Origin: Methanolobus sediminis
Lineage (GTDB): Archaea > Halobacteriota > Methanosarcinia > Methanosarcinales > Methanosarcinaceae
Length of the DNA stretch: 64,000 nucleotides
Reading direction: 5' to 3'
NCBI RefSeq assembly: GCF_031312595.1
Contig: NZ_CP133592.1
Span: 930,001-994,000 of the forward strand
Shown: piece after piece, positions 25,639 to 36,753 of the stretch
Layout of the letters: each line of letters begins with the position of its first letter
Numbering within the stretch: position 1 is the stretch's first letter
The notes under the pieces: generated by a model
Seen by the model: only the letters and a program-made list of their open reading frames with translations
Database searches by the model: none
What the model was told of the DNA's origin: nothing
Position numbers and translations under genes: made by a program

Positions 25639-26478
25639 TTACTCCTGAACTTTAACAATTTCAAGACTGACATCTATCCATTGTGACCTATGGATAAGAG
25701 AACCCATGGAGATAATGTCAACCCCGGTCTTTGCATACTCTTCAAGGTTATCCATGTTAATGCCTCCTGAAACTTCAATAATGATGTGTTCAGAGATAGA
25801 TGAACTTTTCAGATAATCAACTGTTTTTACTATATTTTCAGGGTCCATGTTGTCAAGCATTATAATGTCAGCACCTGCCTTAGCAGCTACCAGGGCATCG
25901 GCAGGTGACTCCACTTCAACATCTATTTTCTGGGTAAAACCTGCTTTTTCCTTTGCAGACTTTATTGCAGCTTCCACTCCCATCATCTTGACATGATTAT
26001 CCTTTATCATAACAGAATCTGTGAGATTGAACCTGTGCGGGTCACCACCTCCTGCAATAACAGCCATTTTCTCATACTTGCGAAGTCCGGGTGTTGTTTT
26101 TCTTGTACATGCGATCTTTGTTTTATCGGAATAACTGCGTACTATATCCACACACCTGCTTGTGTTGGTGGCTATACCACAGAGATGTCCCAGGAAATTA
26201 AGGACCAGTCGTTCTGTCCTGAGAATTGACAGGGAACTTCCTTTCAGGGTAAATATTACATCATTCTTTGATAATCTGTCACCATTCGAATAATCTGTGG
26301 AATATTCAATCCCAAAATAATCAAAAAAGGAAATTGCAACATCAACTCCTGCAAGAGTACAGTCCTCTTTTGTGAAAATAATGGCTTCTACATTATGATC
26401 CGGAACAAGCTTGCATGAAATATCGTTATATCCAAGGTCTTCTTCCAGAAAACTTTCGATCTCGTGTGTGTATATCAT
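25639..26478 (-). CDS. nadC: Nicotinate-nucleotide pyrophosphorylase (quinolinate phosphoribosyltransferase)
   Basis: The enzyme converts quinolinate and PRPP to nicotinate mononucleotide, CO2 and PPi, the last dedicated step of de novo NAD synthesis. The 279-residue protein has family motifs ERLVLNFLGHLCGIAT, CTRKTTPGLRKYEK, GGGDPHRFNL, MIKDNH, VEVESPAD and EVSGGINMDNL. AGGTAA precedes the ATG. It is divergent from nadX-nadA across a 128-bp region, so the NAD pathway genes are gathered here and may share control. Confidence 0.96.
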   Translation of the reverse strand: MIYTHEIESFLEEDLGYNDISCKLVPDHNVEAIIFTKEDCTLAGVDVAISFFDYFGIEYSTDYSNGDRLSKNDVIFTLKGSSLSILRTERLVLNFLGHLCGIATNTSRCVDIVRSYSDKTKIACTRKTTPGLRKYEKMAVIAGGGDPHRFNLTDSVMIKDNHVKMMGVEAAIKSAKEKAGFTQKIDVEVESPADALVAAKAGADIIMLDNMDPENIVKTVDYLKSSSISEHIIIEVSGGINMDNLEEYAKTGVDIISMGSLIHRSQWIDVSLEIVKVQE

Positions 26479-26606
26479 ATTACCTACGGATATGTATGGT
26501 AAAGTGATTTATATTCTTTCAGCATATAAGCAAAACCTACTTAACCAATCAATATAAGCAGTAAACGAAATTAATCTAATTATACTTTAATTTTCAGGGA
26601 TCTAAA

Positions 26607-27422
26607 ATGCTCAGTATAGGACTTATCGGCTGCGGAACAATAGGTACCAGCATATGTAAAGCCATTGATGACGGAACTATTGAGGCAGAGCTTGTAGCCA
26701 TTTATGACAGGAACCTTGATGATGTGGATAAGCTATTGTCCACTTTAGAAAGATCAAAACCTCAGGTAATGGAAGTCACTGAAATGGTCAGGAATATAGA
26801 CCTGCTTGTAGAATGCGCCTCACAGGAAGCAGTCTATGAGATCATACCCACTGCACTGCATGCACATTGCGATGTTATGATCATGAGTGTTGGTGCTTTT
26901 TCTGATGAGAAGTTGTACAAGACCATAAGAGAACTTGCAAAGGAGAACAAATGCAAGGTTTACCTTCCGTCAGGAGCCATTGTTGGTCTTGATGGTCTGA
27001 AATCAGCCTCTGCAGAGAAAATTTATTCTGTCACACTTACAACCCAGAAGCCACCCGCAGGACTTGCCGGTGCTCCCTACATTATCAGGAACAAGATAGA
27101 TCTCGATAAAATAACCGGAAAGACAGTTATTTTCGAAGGACCTGCCAGTGAAGCCGTAAAGGCATTTCCTGCAAATGTGAACGTTGCAGCCACAATTAGC
27201 CTTACAGGCATTGGTTTTGAGAAAACCAAGGTCAAAATAGTGGCAAATCCGGCACTTACACGCAACATACATGAAATATCCGTGGAAGGGGCCTTTGGTG
27301 AATTCACAACGAGAGTCGAGAACGTTCCATCCCCTTCAAATCCAAAAAGCAGCTACCTGGCATCACTTTCGGCTATAGCCACCCTGAGAAAACTCTCAGA
27401 CCCGATCCAGACTGGCACATGA
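26607..27422 (+). CDS. nadX: L-aspartate dehydrogenase
   Basis: The 271-residue protein has a Rossmann start IGLIGCGTIGTSI, the NadX pattern VECASQEAV and MIMSVGAFSD, and the active-site region NVNVAATISL with a conserved-looking His in LTRNIHEISVEG. It oxidises L-aspartate to iminoaspartate with NAD(P), supplying NadA, and replaces the bacterial aspartate oxidase NadB. nadA follows after 66 bp, in which a TGCAGGAT/ATCCCTGCA near-perfect hairpin lies. The ATG at 26607 gives the expected family length. Confidence 0.95.
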   Translation: MLSIGLIGCGTIGTSICKAIDDGTIEAELVAIYDRNLDDVDKLLSTLERSKPQVMEVTEMVRNIDLLVECASQEAVYEIIPTALHAHCDVMIMSVGAFSDEKLYKTIRELAKENKCKVYLPSGAIVGLDGLKSASAEKIYSVTLTTQKPPAGLAGAPYIIRNKIDLDKITGKTVIFEGPASEAVKAFPANVNVAATISLTGIGFEKTKVKIVANPALTRNIHEISVEGAFGEFTTRVENVPSPSNPKSSYLASLSAIATLRKLSDPIQTGT

Positions 27423-27488
27423 ACTAAAAACAATACTGCAGGATAGTTTTGATCCCTGCACAAAATTCAAATTTAAGGTAATGATCCC

Positions 27489-28406
27489 ATGCAGGACACC
27501 CAAAAAACCATTGAAAGGATACTGGAACTAAAGGAAGAACGTAATGCAGTGATTCTTGCACACAACTATGAAAGAGGAGAAATACAGGACATTGCAGACT
27601 TTACCGGAGACTCACTGGGACTTAGCATACAGGCCACCGAACAGGAAGCCGATGTAATTGTTTTTTGCGGAGTGAATTTCATGGCGGAAAGTGCTGCCGT
27701 TCTCAGCCCGGAAAAAACTGTGCTGTTGCCTGAGATTCACGCAGGATGTCCGATGGCTTCAATGGTCACTGCCGAAGCACTGCGCGTGGAAAAGAAAAAA
27801 TATCCTGATGCTGCAGTAGTATGTTATGTGAACTCCACAGCAGATGTGAAAGCAGAAAGTGATATCTGTTGCACGTCCGCAAACGCTGTGGAAGTTGTAA
27901 ACTCCCTTAAAGAAGAGGAAGTGCTCTTCGTACCGGACAAGAACCTTGCAGACTATGTGTCAAGATTCACCAGCAAGAAAATTATCCCATGGAATGGATA
28001 CTGTCCTACTCATAACCAGATACTCACCACTGATGTGATCAAAGCAAAGCATGAGCATCCGGGCGCAGAAGTGCTCGCACATCCGGAATGCAGAAGAGAG
28101 GTTATTGACCTTGCAGACAAAGTATTCAGCACCACAGGAATGGTGGAGCACGTCAAAAATGCAGGTGATGAATTCATCATTGCAACGGAAAGAGGAATCA
28201 TCCACAAACTGCAGAAGGACAATCCAGAAAAGAAATTCTATAACGTATCTGAATTTACCGTGTGTCCTGAAATGAAAGCCATAGACCTTGATTCGTTATT
28301 GCTTTCACTTGAGAAGATGCAGTATGTGATCACAGTCCCTGAAGACATTAGTGCAAAAGCAAGAATTGCACTTGAGAGAATGCTGGATATAAAAAGGAAC
28401 AGGTAA
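27489..28406 (+). CDS. nadA: Quinolinate synthase A
   Basis: NadA condenses iminoaspartate with dihydroxyacetone phosphate to quinolinate using a [4Fe-4S] cluster. The 305-residue protein shows [58 protein letters not shown] and VCPEMK, which include the three cluster cysteines expected in the family. It is encoded between nadX and a UbiA prenyltransferase gene whose ATG begins 7 bp after the nadA stop. Confidence 0.97.
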   Translation: MQDTQKTIERILELKEERNAVILAHNYERGEIQDIADFTGDSLGLSIQATEQEADVIVFCGVNFMAESAAVLSPEKTVLLPEIHAGCPMASMVTAEALRVEKKKYPDAAVVCYVNSTADVKAESDICCTSANAVEVVNSLKEEEVLFVPDKNLADYVSRFTSKKIIPWNGYCPTHNQILTTDVIKAKHEHPGAEVLAHPECRREVIDLADKVFSTTGMVEHVKNAGDEFIIATERGIIHKLQKDNPEKKFYNVSEFTVCPEMKAIDLDSLLLSLEKMQYVITVPEDISAKARIALERMLDIKRNR

Positions 28407-28413
28407 TCTCTAA

Positions 28414-29283
28414 ATGCAGACATATCTGAAACTTATGCGTTCAGGCAACTGCCTTATGGCAGCCATTGCCGCCCTTGTAGGAGTATTCATAGCATATAAC
28501 ATAGTTTCATCTAATGTCTCACCGGACTTTTATGCTGTTGCATTTCCTACAGTCCCCATTTTAGATTCATTTAAAGTGTTCCTTGTAGTATTCCTGGTAA
28601 CAGGTGCAGGGAATGCCATTAATGATTATTTTGACATAGATATAGACAGGATAAACAAACCTGACAGACCAATCCCTTCCGGGAAAATCGGTCTGAAAGC
28701 TGCACTATATTTCTCACTTGCACTTTTTGCAGCAGGAAGCATAATTGCAGCATCAATCAACATTATTTGTGGAGTCATCGCTCTTGTAAATTCATTACTG
28801 CTTATTTATTATGCGAGCACTCTCAAACGTACCGCACTTCTTGGAAACATAGCAGTAGGTTATCTTACAGGTTCAGCATTCCTTTTCGGAGGAGCTGTTT
28901 TCTTTGAGTACGGAGGTATTAAAGCTGTGTTTGTCCTCTTTGTGCTGGCAACCATGGCAACAATTGCCCGCGAGATCGTCAAGGATATAGAAGACATAGA
29001 AGGCGACAGAGAAGACGGAGCACAAACACTGCCAATAATTATCGGCCCGAAAAAAGCAGCTTATCTGGCATCACTTATCGGACTTGTTGCAGTTCTGGCA
29101 AGTCCTCTGCCATATATTCAGTCACTCATGACTGTGCGTTATCTTATACTGGTAGCTGTTGCAGACCTACTTTTTGCAGTGGCCGTATATGAAATACTTG
29201 GAAAAAACAATCCTGCAAGATCCTCAAAAATGTTTAAGATGGCAATGGCATTTGCCCTTATTTCATTTATTGCAGGTGCATAA
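28414..29283 (+). CDS. UbiA-family prenyltransferase, digeranylgeranylglyceryl phosphate synthase
   Basis: The 289-residue integral membrane protein has the UbiA motif [20 protein letters not shown] (about 70-89) and a second acidic motif [17 protein letters not shown], with eight to nine hydrophobic segments. This fits archaeal DGGGP synthase, which adds the second geranylgeranyl chain in ether-lipid synthesis. An AGGTAATCT ribosome-binding region overlaps the nadA stop, so it is probably co-transcribed with nadX-nadA. A related prenyltransferase of another pathway cannot be excluded, but motif and length favour DGGGP synthase. Confidence 0.9.
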   Translation: MQTYLKLMRSGNCLMAAIAALVGVFIAYNIVSSNVSPDFYAVAFPTVPILDSFKVFLVVFLVTGAGNAINDYFDIDIDRINKPDRPIPSGKIGLKAALYFSLALFAAGSIIAASINIICGVIALVNSLLLIYYASTLKRTALLGNIAVGYLTGSAFLFGGAVFFEYGGIKAVFVLFVLATMATIAREIVKDIEDIEGDREDGAQTLPIIIGPKKAAYLASLIGLVAVLASPLPYIQSLMTVRYLILVAVADLLFAVAVYEILGKNNPARSSKMFKMAMAFALISFIAGA

Positions 29284-29287
29284 GTTT

Positions 29288-30502
29288 TCAGCATACGGGA
29301 ATCATACCCCTTGCAAGCTGCATACAAAAGTCCTGTATATGCTCCAATTCAAAATCGATGACCTCTTCTATCTCCCTTGCAACTGAATCCACTGAACCTT
29401 TATTCATTATTACCTGAGCAGCAGCTACCTTTGGAGAATCTATGGCAACACCTATGTCACTCAAAAGCCACACATAGGCCTCTTTAACATCAGGTACTTT
29501 TTCCACTATCCTTGCTGCAATGTGATGGGAAAGCACATTGTATATCTTGCCCACATGGCTTACAGGATTCTTTCCGGCTGCTGCCTCACTACTTACCGGA
29601 CGATTCAGGGGAATAATTCCATTGACACGATTACCTCTGCCAACCTGCCCGCAGTCGGCATCCTCGGCAGAAGTACCTGTTACACTGGTATAGATCCCTT
29701 CCATTCCTCTACCCGGAATGTCAAGGTTATTAAATGAAATAGATGCATTCATCTGCACATTATTTTTTTCCAGATAACCAGCAAGATACGCATTCATTGA
29801 TCTGAAAATTTCCTGTTTCATATTGAAATAGTGCTGCTCCGAGTCCACAAATAAATCAATAAGAGGCATTGCAACAGTTACATCAAACTTAGAACCACGC
29901 CTTACACCCATAATCTTTACGTCTTCACCAGATTCAGGGAATTCTTCTTTGAAAACTGAAGAGTTCAGGTGTCTCTCCATATCCAGAACTGCCTGTTCCG
30001 TAAATGAAAGAGGTGCATAACCAACTGCTGCTGATGTATCGTTGGAACCAAGTATGCCTTTTTGTCTTCGGAAAATATCCGTAAGCTCTGCAGACCCGGG
30101 TTTTAGTTCCACCTGATATTCCACAAAATCTGGTTGGACAAAGCGGAGTTTCTCATCAAACCATCTTTTTGCAGTATCAACTGCTATATTGGCTACATCT
30201 ATCTCGATGTCCTCAGCCTTGAAAGTTGCACGATCCCCAATGACCAGAAGCATGGGGTCTACCATAACACCACCACCAAATATCCCGGCAGTCTCACCTG
30301 CAACAAGAAGGCATTTGTCTATGTTATGATGCAGGATCGCATCGAATTTTTCAAGATATTCAGTACACAGGTTTACAGATATAGCATCCATAATAGCATC
30401 ACATATGCTGTCAGGATGTCCCAATCCCTTTCTTTCCACAATTTCCAGATGTTGTTCAGAAGCACTTACAGACCTGAATTTCTCTACAGTAATGTATCTC
30501 AA
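29288..30502 (-). CDS. mat: S-adenosylmethionine synthetase, archaeal type
   Basis: The 404-residue protein matches archaeal methionine adenosyltransferase (COG1812), which makes S-adenosylmethionine from ATP and methionine and is distinct from bacterial MetK. Visible motifs are VERKGLGHPDSICDAIMDAI, GGGVMVDPM, GRGNRVNGIIPLNRP and AAGKNPVSHVGKIYN. TTG at 30502 is the start, supported by GGGAGG seven bases upstream; an ATG between them is followed at once by TAA. It is convergent with the prenyltransferase gene. Confidence 0.96.
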   Translation of the reverse strand: MRYITVEKFRSVSASEQHLEIVERKGLGHPDSICDAIMDAISVNLCTEYLEKFDAILHHNIDKCLLVAGETAGIFGGGVMVDPMLLVIGDRATFKAEDIEIDVANIAVDTAKRWFDEKLRFVQPDFVEYQVELKPGSAELTDIFRRQKGILGSNDTSAAVGYAPLSFTEQAVLDMERHLNSSVFKEEFPESGEDVKIMGVRRGSKFDVTVAMPLIDLFVDSEQHYFNMKQEIFRSMNAYLAGYLEKNNVQMNASISFNNLDIPGRGMEGIYTSVTGTSAEDADCGQVGRGNRVNGIIPLNRPVSSEAAAGKNPVSHVGKIYNVLSHHIAARIVEKVPDVKEAYVWLLSDIGVAIDSPKVAAAQVIMNKGSVDSVAREIEEVIDFELEHIQDFCMQLARGMIPVC

Positions 30503-30591
30503 TTACATTCCTCCCTGATACACTGCCCACTATCGAAGCGGAATATCCGAATAATGTTTAAAATTAGACCGGATAGATTTAATAACTACTC

Positions 30592-31290
30592 TTATTCATG
30601 AGATAAGCCACCTGATGAGTCAGCATGTTTCAGGTATTCCTGCAATATCATAGGGAAAGTGCTTGCAGGTACGAATCTCACACCAAGTTCCTCAGCCCAT
30701 TTCTGAATCCCGAAATCACTTGCTACTACTGCAGCATCCAGTTCCTTTGCAAGGATAAGTACATCAATATCCGGGGCACTGTCAAGAATACCATAACGAA
30801 GTGCCGAACGATATTTGTTCCTGAACTTCCCTATATGACTTCCTATAACCCTTCTTTCAATATCAAAACTGATGTCTTTCTTAGATTCGGCCTTTGACTC
30901 GGTGAGAAGACACTCAGTGGAAGCTTCCCAGATTGTTTCCTCGGCAATAGTCATACCTTTATTAATGCGTTCCCGCATGTGCGATACATATTCATGGAAT
31001 ACCTTGGAAGGAATCTGTACATTATACCTGTCAGGAGCCTTTTTTACAAGCCATGTGTCGATCTTTGCAATGACATCACTGTCACAGCCGTTGTTATGGG
31101 CGAACTCCTGCAACTCCTTGTAGACTGATGGAAAAGGCACATAGCAACTGATACCAAGATTCAATCTGGAACTGGCTATCAGGTCCAGCACTTCCCGCAT
31201 ACCGCCACACATGCCATCCTGTTCCAGCTTTTCTCTCACCTGTAGATCGGTCAATGCAGTTGTATCAAGAACGAAACGCTGTCTTAGCAT
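30592..31290 (-). CDS. HARP: RNA-free RNase P homologue (PIN-domain RNA ligase partner family)
   Basis: The 232-residue protein matches the 'RNA ligase partner' PIN family, now known as HARP (homologues of Aquifex RNase P). It opens with [13 protein letters not shown] and has the acidic C-terminal motif [30 protein letters not shown]. HARPs can cleave the 5' leader of precursor tRNA without RNA, although archaea with HARP usually also keep RNA-based RNase P. A TATA-like ATTATATATAAAAA lies at about 31323-31338 and GAGGTAA precedes the ATG. It is monocistronic. Confidence 0.93.
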   Translation of the reverse strand: MLRQRFVLDTTALTDLQVREKLEQDGMCGGMREVLDLIASSRLNLGISCYVPFPSVYKELQEFAHNNGCDSDVIAKIDTWLVKKAPDRYNVQIPSKVFHEYVSHMRERINKGMTIAEETIWEASTECLLTESKAESKKDISFDIERRVIGSHIGKFRNKYRSALRYGILDSAPDIDVLILAKELDAAVVASDFGIQKWAEELGVRFVPASTFPMILQEYLKHADSSGGLSHE

Positions 31291-31916
31291 AGAATTACCT
31301 CATATGTATCCGATCAACCGGACTTTTTTATATATAATTGGGCAGGACGAGGTTAAAGTATTTTTGGTAGTCATTAATTTACACGGCACAATAGAGGTCC
31401 AAGGTTTGTAAGAAAGAGAAGAGGAACAAGGAGGGATTTATCCCACATATTGAGAATCTCAATAATAAAAGATTCAAAAATGAAATTGAAATCTGTTCAT
31501 AAATTTAAAAGATGATACATCATGGCAATAATGCTGTATTTTATTATACTTTTTTACAGGTTTAATGACGCCTGAGTTTTGCTGCTCCTAGTGTAAGAAC
31601 CTGCGAATGTTCCGTAAACTGCTGTGCAGATGCCATATAGTCAAAGTTATTTGTTCAAAAAATAAGATTTGTAAATATTGAATAATCGGATTTACTCAAA
31701 AATACTTCAACAACAAATCAATTAAACAAAATTAAACCTGAAGTACTATGATATATATGTATCGGTCATTGGAACTTAGAGGGCATATAAAAGCGAACCG
31801 GTTGGCACACACAATACAATCAAAAAATATAGCATAATTTATATATTTAAAATTCACTATTTATACTTTGTGTGACGGTGTTGCACTGTTCTAAAAAGGT
31901 AAACAAAGGAATAAAT
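31291..31916. other. Long intergenic region with palindromes and chemoreceptor promoter
   Basis: The gap contains the HARP promoter near 31323-31338, a palindrome GGGATTTATCCC (31433-31444) and a 17-bp palindrome TATTGAGAATCTCAATA (31448-31464). It also has a possible short ORF at 31562-31636 and two TATA-like elements (CATATAAAAG at 31783-31792 and TTTATATATTTAAA at about 31839-31852) that could start the chemoreceptor mRNA. No RNA gene is recognised. The two adjacent palindromes have no obvious gene to serve. Confidence 0.5.
31562..31636 (-). CDS. Possible 24-residue ORF or gene-tail remnant
   Basis: ATG at 31636 opens a frame MASAQQFTEHSQVLTLG and so on, ending with LRRH before TAA. Composition is protein-like and resembles the tail of a longer gene, but there is no ribosome-binding site and a TGA lies six codons upstream. 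A decayed gene end is as likely as a real small protein. Confidence 0.25.
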   Translation of the reverse strand: MASAQQFTEHSQVLTLGAAKLRRH

Positions 31917-34073
31917 ATGGATTTTAAAAAAATGAATATAAGAAATAGACTTCTCTTATACATCGTTACCAGTATTATTATACTGATGGCCATAAGCACC
32001 TATGTGACCGTTCAAAAGGTCACGGAACAGGAAACAACCATGGCCTTGTCAGAGGCTGAAAGCGTTGCCAAGAGCTATGCATATCAATACGACAGTGATA
32101 TGAGATCAAATCAGATGATGGCTCAAACCATGGCTACAACCATGGAAAATTATGATACGGGCAGCAGGGATGAAGTAAATTCCATCCTAAAGAGCCTGCT
32201 TGGAGAAAATCAGGGGCTTTTAGGCACATATGTTGCATACGAAGCCAACGCTTTTGATGGAAAGGATTCGGACTATGTAAACAGTCAGGGACATGACTCT
32301 ACCGGGAGATTTATTCCATACTGGAGCAGAATCGGTGGTTCTGTTGCTCTTGATCCGCTTGCAGGTTACGAAACAGATGATTATTACCAGCTCCCTAAAA
32401 CCCTGAAACAGGATGTTATACTTGAACCTTTCATGTATAACGGAGTCATGATGATCAGCTACGTTTCTCCGATTATAAAAAACGGAGATTTCGTAGGTAT
32501 TGCCGGTGTTGACGTTTCTCTTAATTATATCGATGACGAGGTTTCAAAGGTCAGCATTTTTGATACTGGCTATGCATTCATGGTCAGTAACACAGGTTTG
32601 TTTATGTCACATCCAACTGAAAAAAACTGGATAGGTACCAAGACCCTTGCGGATCTCAATGACCCGCAGATCGATAAAATGGCAGAAGATATCGGAAAAG
32701 GAGTCAGCGGACATATAGAGGTCACTGACCCCACAACCGGAAAAGATGTTGTAATGGTATACAGCCCGGTTAAAACCGCTGATTATGCATTTGTACTGAC
32801 TGTGCCCAAAGAAGAGATGTTCGCAGGCGCAATGGAACTTAGAAATCAGCTGATCATTATTTCCATTATTGGTATTATCGCAATGGCAGGAATTGCTTAT
32901 CTTATAGCCCAATCGATTACCAAACCAATTAAAGAGATTGTCGTTGATTTCGAAAAGATCTCAACTGAGGCTCTTGATGGTAAACTTGATCGCAGGGCTG
33001 AAACCGATATTGGAATCGATTTTGAGGCAATCCCGAAAGGTCTGAATCATATATTGGGTTCACTTAGCAATATTATTACCGATATCAGCAGGAACTCGAA
33101 TGTGATTGCAAGTACATCAGAACAGATGTCTGCTGCAATAGAGGAAGTTACTGCAACATCAGAGGAGGTCTCAAGGACGGTCGGGGAAATTGCTTTTGGA
33201 GCAAATGAACAGTCTGCAAAGGCCGATGACATTGCCCGTGCAATGAGCGATATGTCACTCAGCGTTCAGGATATTGCTACAAGTGCACAGATGTCTGCAG
33301 AGATCGCCCTGGAATCAAGTGAAAAGACAAAGGGTGTTGGCAACAGGTCTGAGGAACTGGTGAAACAGATGCAGGAGATCCAGAAAAGTTCAATGGAATC
33401 TGTTGATGCTATCAAGGAACTTGAATCAAAATCCAAGATGATAGGTGAGATCGTCAGTCTCATTACCAATATCGCAGACCAGACAAACCTGCTTGCTCTT
33501 AATGCTGCTATTGAGGCGGCAAGGGCAGGAGAACACGGAAGAGGTTTTGCTGTTGTGGCTGATGAAGTTCGTAAGCTTGCAGAAGAATCCGGAAAGGCGG
33601 CAAGCCAGATATCCGACCTTATCAATGAGATCCAGCTCGAGACTAATGTCGTGGTTGATTCAGTTGAGAGAGGAAATACTACAGTACATGAAGGTGTGAC
33701 TGCACTTAATGAAACTGTCAACGCCATGAGGGAAATTGTTGAGGGTTCCATCAAGGTTTCTGAAATGGTCCAGAATATTGCTGCTGCTGCACAGGAGCAG
33801 TCTGCCAGCATTGAAGAGATCACTGCGTCTATCGAGGATGTTACATCCATATCTCAAGAGACAGCAGCAGGAACCGAGCAGACTTCCGCATCTGTGGAAC
33901 AGCAGAATGCTTCCATGCATGAACTGGCGCAGAGCTCACAGGAGCTTGCAGGAATGGCAGTTTCAATGCAGGAAATGGTCAGCAAGTTCGTACTTGCCAG
34001 CGAAGAACATGTTATGCATGAGAATGCACCGAGGAGTGCACCAAAATTAGAAGGAAATAAGAAGGGACTATGA
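31917..34073 (+). CDS. Methyl-accepting chemotaxis protein with extracellular double-Cache domain
   Basis: From the ATG at 31917 (AAGGA six bases upstream) the protein has 718 residues: a first membrane helix (about 12-30), a double-Cache sensor ([39 protein letters not shown]), a second helix (about 305-325), a HAMP-like linker and a long coiled-coil signalling domain. The tip reads [20 protein letters not shown] and [20 protein letters not shown]. It should signal to CheA/CheW, but no che genes lie in the window. The ligand is unknown; double-Cache receptors often bind amino acids or small acids. Confidence 0.96.
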   Translation: MDFKKMNIRNRLLLYIVTSIIILMAISTYVTVQKVTEQETTMALSEAESVAKSYAYQYDSDMRSNQMMAQTMATTMENYDTGSRDEVNSILKSLLGENQGLLGTYVAYEANAFDGKDSDYVNSQGHDSTGRFIPYWSRIGGSVALDPLAGYETDDYYQLPKTLKQDVILEPFMYNGVMMISYVSPIIKNGDFVGIAGVDVSLNYIDDEVSKVSIFDTGYAFMVSNTGLFMSHPTEKNWIGTKTLADLNDPQIDKMAEDIGKGVSGHIEVTDPTTGKDVVMVYSPVKTADYAFVLTVPKEEMFAGAMELRNQLIIISIIGIIAMAGIAYLIAQSITKPIKEIVVDFEKISTEALDGKLDRRAETDIGIDFEAIPKGLNHILGSLSNIITDISRNSNVIASTSEQMSAAIEEVTATSEEVSRTVGEIAFGANEQSAKADDIARAMSDMSLSVQDIATSAQMSAEIALESSEKTKGVGNRSEELVKQMQEIQKSSMESVDAIKELESKSKMIGEIVSLITNIADQTNLLALNAAIEAARAGEHGRGFAVVADEVRKLAEESGKAASQISDLINEIQLETNVVVDSVERGNTTVHEGVTALNETVNAMREIVEGSIKVSEMVQNIAAAAQEQSASIEEITASIEDVTSISQETAAGTEQTSASVEQQNASMHELAQSSQELAGMAVSMQEMVSKFVLASEEHVMHENAPRSAPKLEGNKKGL

Positions 34074-34085
34074 TCGTCCCTTTTT
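34062..34085 (+). terminator. Intrinsic terminator after the chemoreceptor gene
   Basis: AAGGGAC (34062-34068) pairs with GTCCCTT (34076-34082) around a 7-nt loop and is followed by a T-rich run. The stem overlaps the end of the coding region. Confidence 0.7.
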
Positions 34086-34120
34086 GTTTTTCTTTTTATT
34101 ATTTTGTTTGACTTCTTTTC

Positions 34121-36352
34121 TTACTGATACGCCCTTTCATCAATATCCTGCTCTTCCTCGTTTGCCGCATACATTGCAAATGATTCGGCAGCCTGCTCAT
34201 AGAAATTCATAACACTGCGGGATGTTGTTGGTTTCACGCGGCTTTTGGCTTTGAGGAAGTGGTCATAAGTTATCGTTATGCCTTCTGCTTTTTTCAGGGC
34301 TTCTTCCTGACTGATACCCGGAGTTATTACTTCACGCAGGGCCAGCATTGAAGCTTCACGGCAGATGGATTCGATATCAGCACCAACGTAACCTTCGGTC
34401 ATCTCTGCAAGTTCATCAACGTCTACGTCTTCTGCAAGCGGCTTGTCGGCAAGGTGGATATTGAATATCTTTTCACGCCCCTGTTTATCAGGAGGACGGA
34501 CGTATATCAGGCGGTCGAATCTTCCCGGGCGCAGAAGCGCAGGGTCTACAATATCAGGGCGGTTGGTGGCTGCGACTATCACTACGTCTTTAAGTTCTTC
34601 GACTCCATCTATCTCGGTGAGAATCTGGCTTACAACACGCTCGGTTGTGTGGGCATCGATACTTGATCCACGTTCTGATGCCATTGAATCGATTTCATCG
34701 AAGAATATTATTGTTGGTGCAGCCTGCCTTGCCTTACGGAAAGTCTCACGAACTGCCCGCTCGGATTCTCCAACGTAGCGGCTCAGCAGTTCCGGTCCTT
34801 TGATACTGATGAAGTTTGCCTCACTTTCTGTAGCAACAGCCTTTGCGAGCATGGTCTTTCCGGTACCCGGAGGACCAAAGAGCATTATTCCTCTTGGTGG
34901 TTTGGTATTTACGGTCTCAAAGAGGGCAGGATATTTCAGAGGCCATTCTACAGCTTCTGCAAGTTCCTGTTTTGCTCCTTCAAGGCCGCCGATGTCATCC
35001 CATTTCACATGAGGGACTTCCACGAAAACCTCACGCATGGCTGAAGGCTCGATGTTCTTCAGAGCTTCATCGAAGTCCCTTCTGGTGACTTCAAGCTTTT
35101 CCATGAACTCCGGCGGAATTTCGTCTTCAACATCATCGATCTTAAGTTCAGGGAGCAGTCTCCTGAGGGCGTGCATTGCAGCCTCTTTACACAGGGAGGA
35201 AAGGTCAGCACCTACAAAACCGTGAGTTACTGCGGCTATTTCCTTTAGCTCAAGGTCTTTTTCAAGAGGCATCCCCCTTGTGTGAACGTAGAGGATCTGC
35301 AGCCTTCCGTCTGCATCAGGAATTCCTACCTCTATCTCACGGTCAAACCTTCCTCCACGGCGCAGGGCTTCATCAATGGAATTGGGACGGTTGGTGGCGG
35401 CTATGACTATGACCTTGCCTCTGGATGCAAGTCCGTCCATGAGTGAAAGCAGCTGAGCGACTATCCTGCGTTCCATTTCCCCGACTACTTCATCTCGTTT
35501 TGGAGCGATGGAATCTATCTCATCTACGAAAATAATGGTTGGAGCGTTGCGCTGGGCTTCCTCGAATATTTCACGGAGCTTCTGCTCGCTTTCACCGTAG
35601 TATTTGGAAACTATCTCAGGTCCGCTTACGGAGATGAAATTTGCATCGGTCTCGCTGGCAACTGCCCTTGCGATCATGGTCTTTCCAGTTCCCGGTGGAC
35701 CAAAAAGCAAGACTCCTTTTGGAGGGTCGACGCCGAGCTTGTTGAATAGTTCCGGGTGCTTGAGCGGGAGTTCTATCATCTCACGCACGAGTCCAAGCTC
35801 ACGTTGCAGACCTCCGATGTCCTCATACGTGACAGAACCTGCGGCTGATTCTGCTATGGCGGCTTTCTCACGCAGGTTTATCTGGGTGTTGCGGGTCACT
35901 ACCACCGGGCCTGATGGTTTGGTGGAGAGTACAACAAAAGAAATTGGGTTGTTCACTGTCTCGACACGGATGTTCTGTCCTTTTGCAACGGGACGACCTT
36001 CCAGTATCCTGAGTATGAAACGTGCTCCTCCTACAAGGTGAGTTTCCCTTGTCGGTGCAAGGGTGATAGCTTCTGCTTCCACGACCTGCACTTTTTTGAG
36101 TGTAACTGAGTCATCGATACCTACTTTGGCGTTATTACGCAGGTTACCGTCTATGCGTACTATGTCCTTGCCTGCATCTTCAAGATAACCCGGCCAGACT
36201 ATTGCGTAGCATTTCTCCTTGCTCTTGATCTCAATTATATCGCCGCTTATGGCACCGATCTGTTGCATGAGAGTCTTATCGAGCCTGGCAATTCCCCTGC
36301 CTGCATCCCTTGGATAAGCCTGACCTACTTTTACAGTTATTTCATCTGTCAA
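34121..36352 (-). CDS. cdc48: CDC48/VAT-type AAA ATPase
   Basis: The 743-residue protein has an N domain (residues 1-180: a double-psi barrel beginning [20 protein letters not shown]) and two AAA modules, each with GPPGTGKT (near 220 and 492) and IIF-DEIDS Walker B motifs. Archaeal CDC48/VAT hexamers unfold proteins, often upstream of the proteasome. TTG at 36352 is the start, supported by GGTGAT five bases upstream. It is monocistronic, convergent with the chemoreceptor gene. Confidence 0.96.
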   Translation of the reverse strand: MTDEITVKVGQAYPRDAGRGIARLDKTLMQQIGAISGDIIEIKSKEKCYAIVWPGYLEDAGKDIVRIDGNLRNNAKVGIDDSVTLKKVQVVEAEAITLAPTRETHLVGGARFILRILEGRPVAKGQNIRVETVNNPISFVVLSTKPSGPVVVTRNTQINLREKAAIAESAAGSVTYEDIGGLQRELGLVREMIELPLKHPELFNKLGVDPPKGVLLFGPPGTGKTMIARAVASETDANFISVSGPEIVSKYYGESEQKLREIFEEAQRNAPTIIFVDEIDSIAPKRDEVVGEMERRIVAQLLSLMDGLASRGKVIVIAATNRPNSIDEALRRGGRFDREIEVGIPDADGRLQILYVHTRGMPLEKDLELKEIAAVTHGFVGADLSSLCKEAAMHALRRLLPELKIDDVEDEIPPEFMEKLEVTRRDFDEALKNIEPSAMREVFVEVPHVKWDDIGGLEGAKQELAEAVEWPLKYPALFETVNTKPPRGIMLFGPPGTGKTMLAKAVATESEANFISIKGPELLSRYVGESERAVRETFRKARQAAPTIIFFDEIDSMASERGSSIDAHTTERVVSQILTEIDGVEELKDVVIVAATNRPDIVDPALLRPGRFDRLIYVRPPDKQGREKIFNIHLADKPLAEDVDVDELAEMTEGYVGADIESICREASMLALREVITPGISQEEALKKAEGITITYDHFLKAKSRVKPTTSRSVMNFYEQAAESFAMYAANEEEQDIDERAYQ

Positions 36353-36753
36353 GCCATATCACCACATGACTGTTTTTGAATACGGTATCGACGGTCGTCA
36401 TCAATAATATATTCAGCAGAAGTATGATTTAACGTTTCTGGGGTTTTTGGTGGAGGGAAGAGTGGGACGATTAAAAAAGCAGGAAATAATGTCCACAAGG
36501 ATTTTTGCACGAACAACACTGCAAAGAACATTATATGTGAAGACGGTATGACAAATGATATCTGTCAGGATATACGGAACGGAAATAAACAGACAGAGAG
36601 AAATCATCCCACCCAAAGCAAGATGATTTAAACAGCATCAATAGACATGTTAAAAGATGCAATAGTAATGTGTATAAAGCAAATGAAGCATTGCATACAA
36701 GTATAAATACCATTAATTACATATTACCCATATACCTAAAAAGAGGGATGCAT
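36353..36753. other. Intergenic region at the left edge of the AT-rich island
   Basis: The gap separates cdc48 from the island genes. It holds a possible 29-residue plus ORF (36462-36551), an overlapping minus frame up to 36607 behind GGGTGGG that looks hydrophobic but unconvincing, and a TATA-like GTATAAATACC at 36699-36709 that should start the gene at 36754. I see no tRNA, integrase or repeat marking an attachment site. Confidence 0.45.
36462..36551 (+). CDS. Possible 29-residue basic small protein
   Basis: GTG at 36462 lies five bases after GGAGG (36452-36456) and opens a basic frame (MGRLKKQEIMSTRIFARTT and so on). A TATA-like AATAATATAT at about 36401-36410 is upstream. The strong ribosome-binding site is the main support; no family is recognised, and a minus-strand frame competes for the same DNA. 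Confidence 0.3.
   Translation: MGRLKKQEIMSTRIFARTTLQRTLYVKTV

Noticed and set aside
31428-31500. AAGGAGG followed by an in-frame ATC and about 19 sense codons
   Set aside because: It looks like the larA-like start, but the ORF is very short and A-rich and the GGGATTTATCCC palindrome explains part of the sequence; chance is more likely.
33266-33850. 194-residue minus-strand frame
   Set aside because: It is antisense to the chemoreceptor signalling domain, whose repetitive helical code keeps the opposite strand open.
35604-36041. 145-residue plus-strand frame
   Set aside because: It is antisense to the conserved AAA domain of cdc48.
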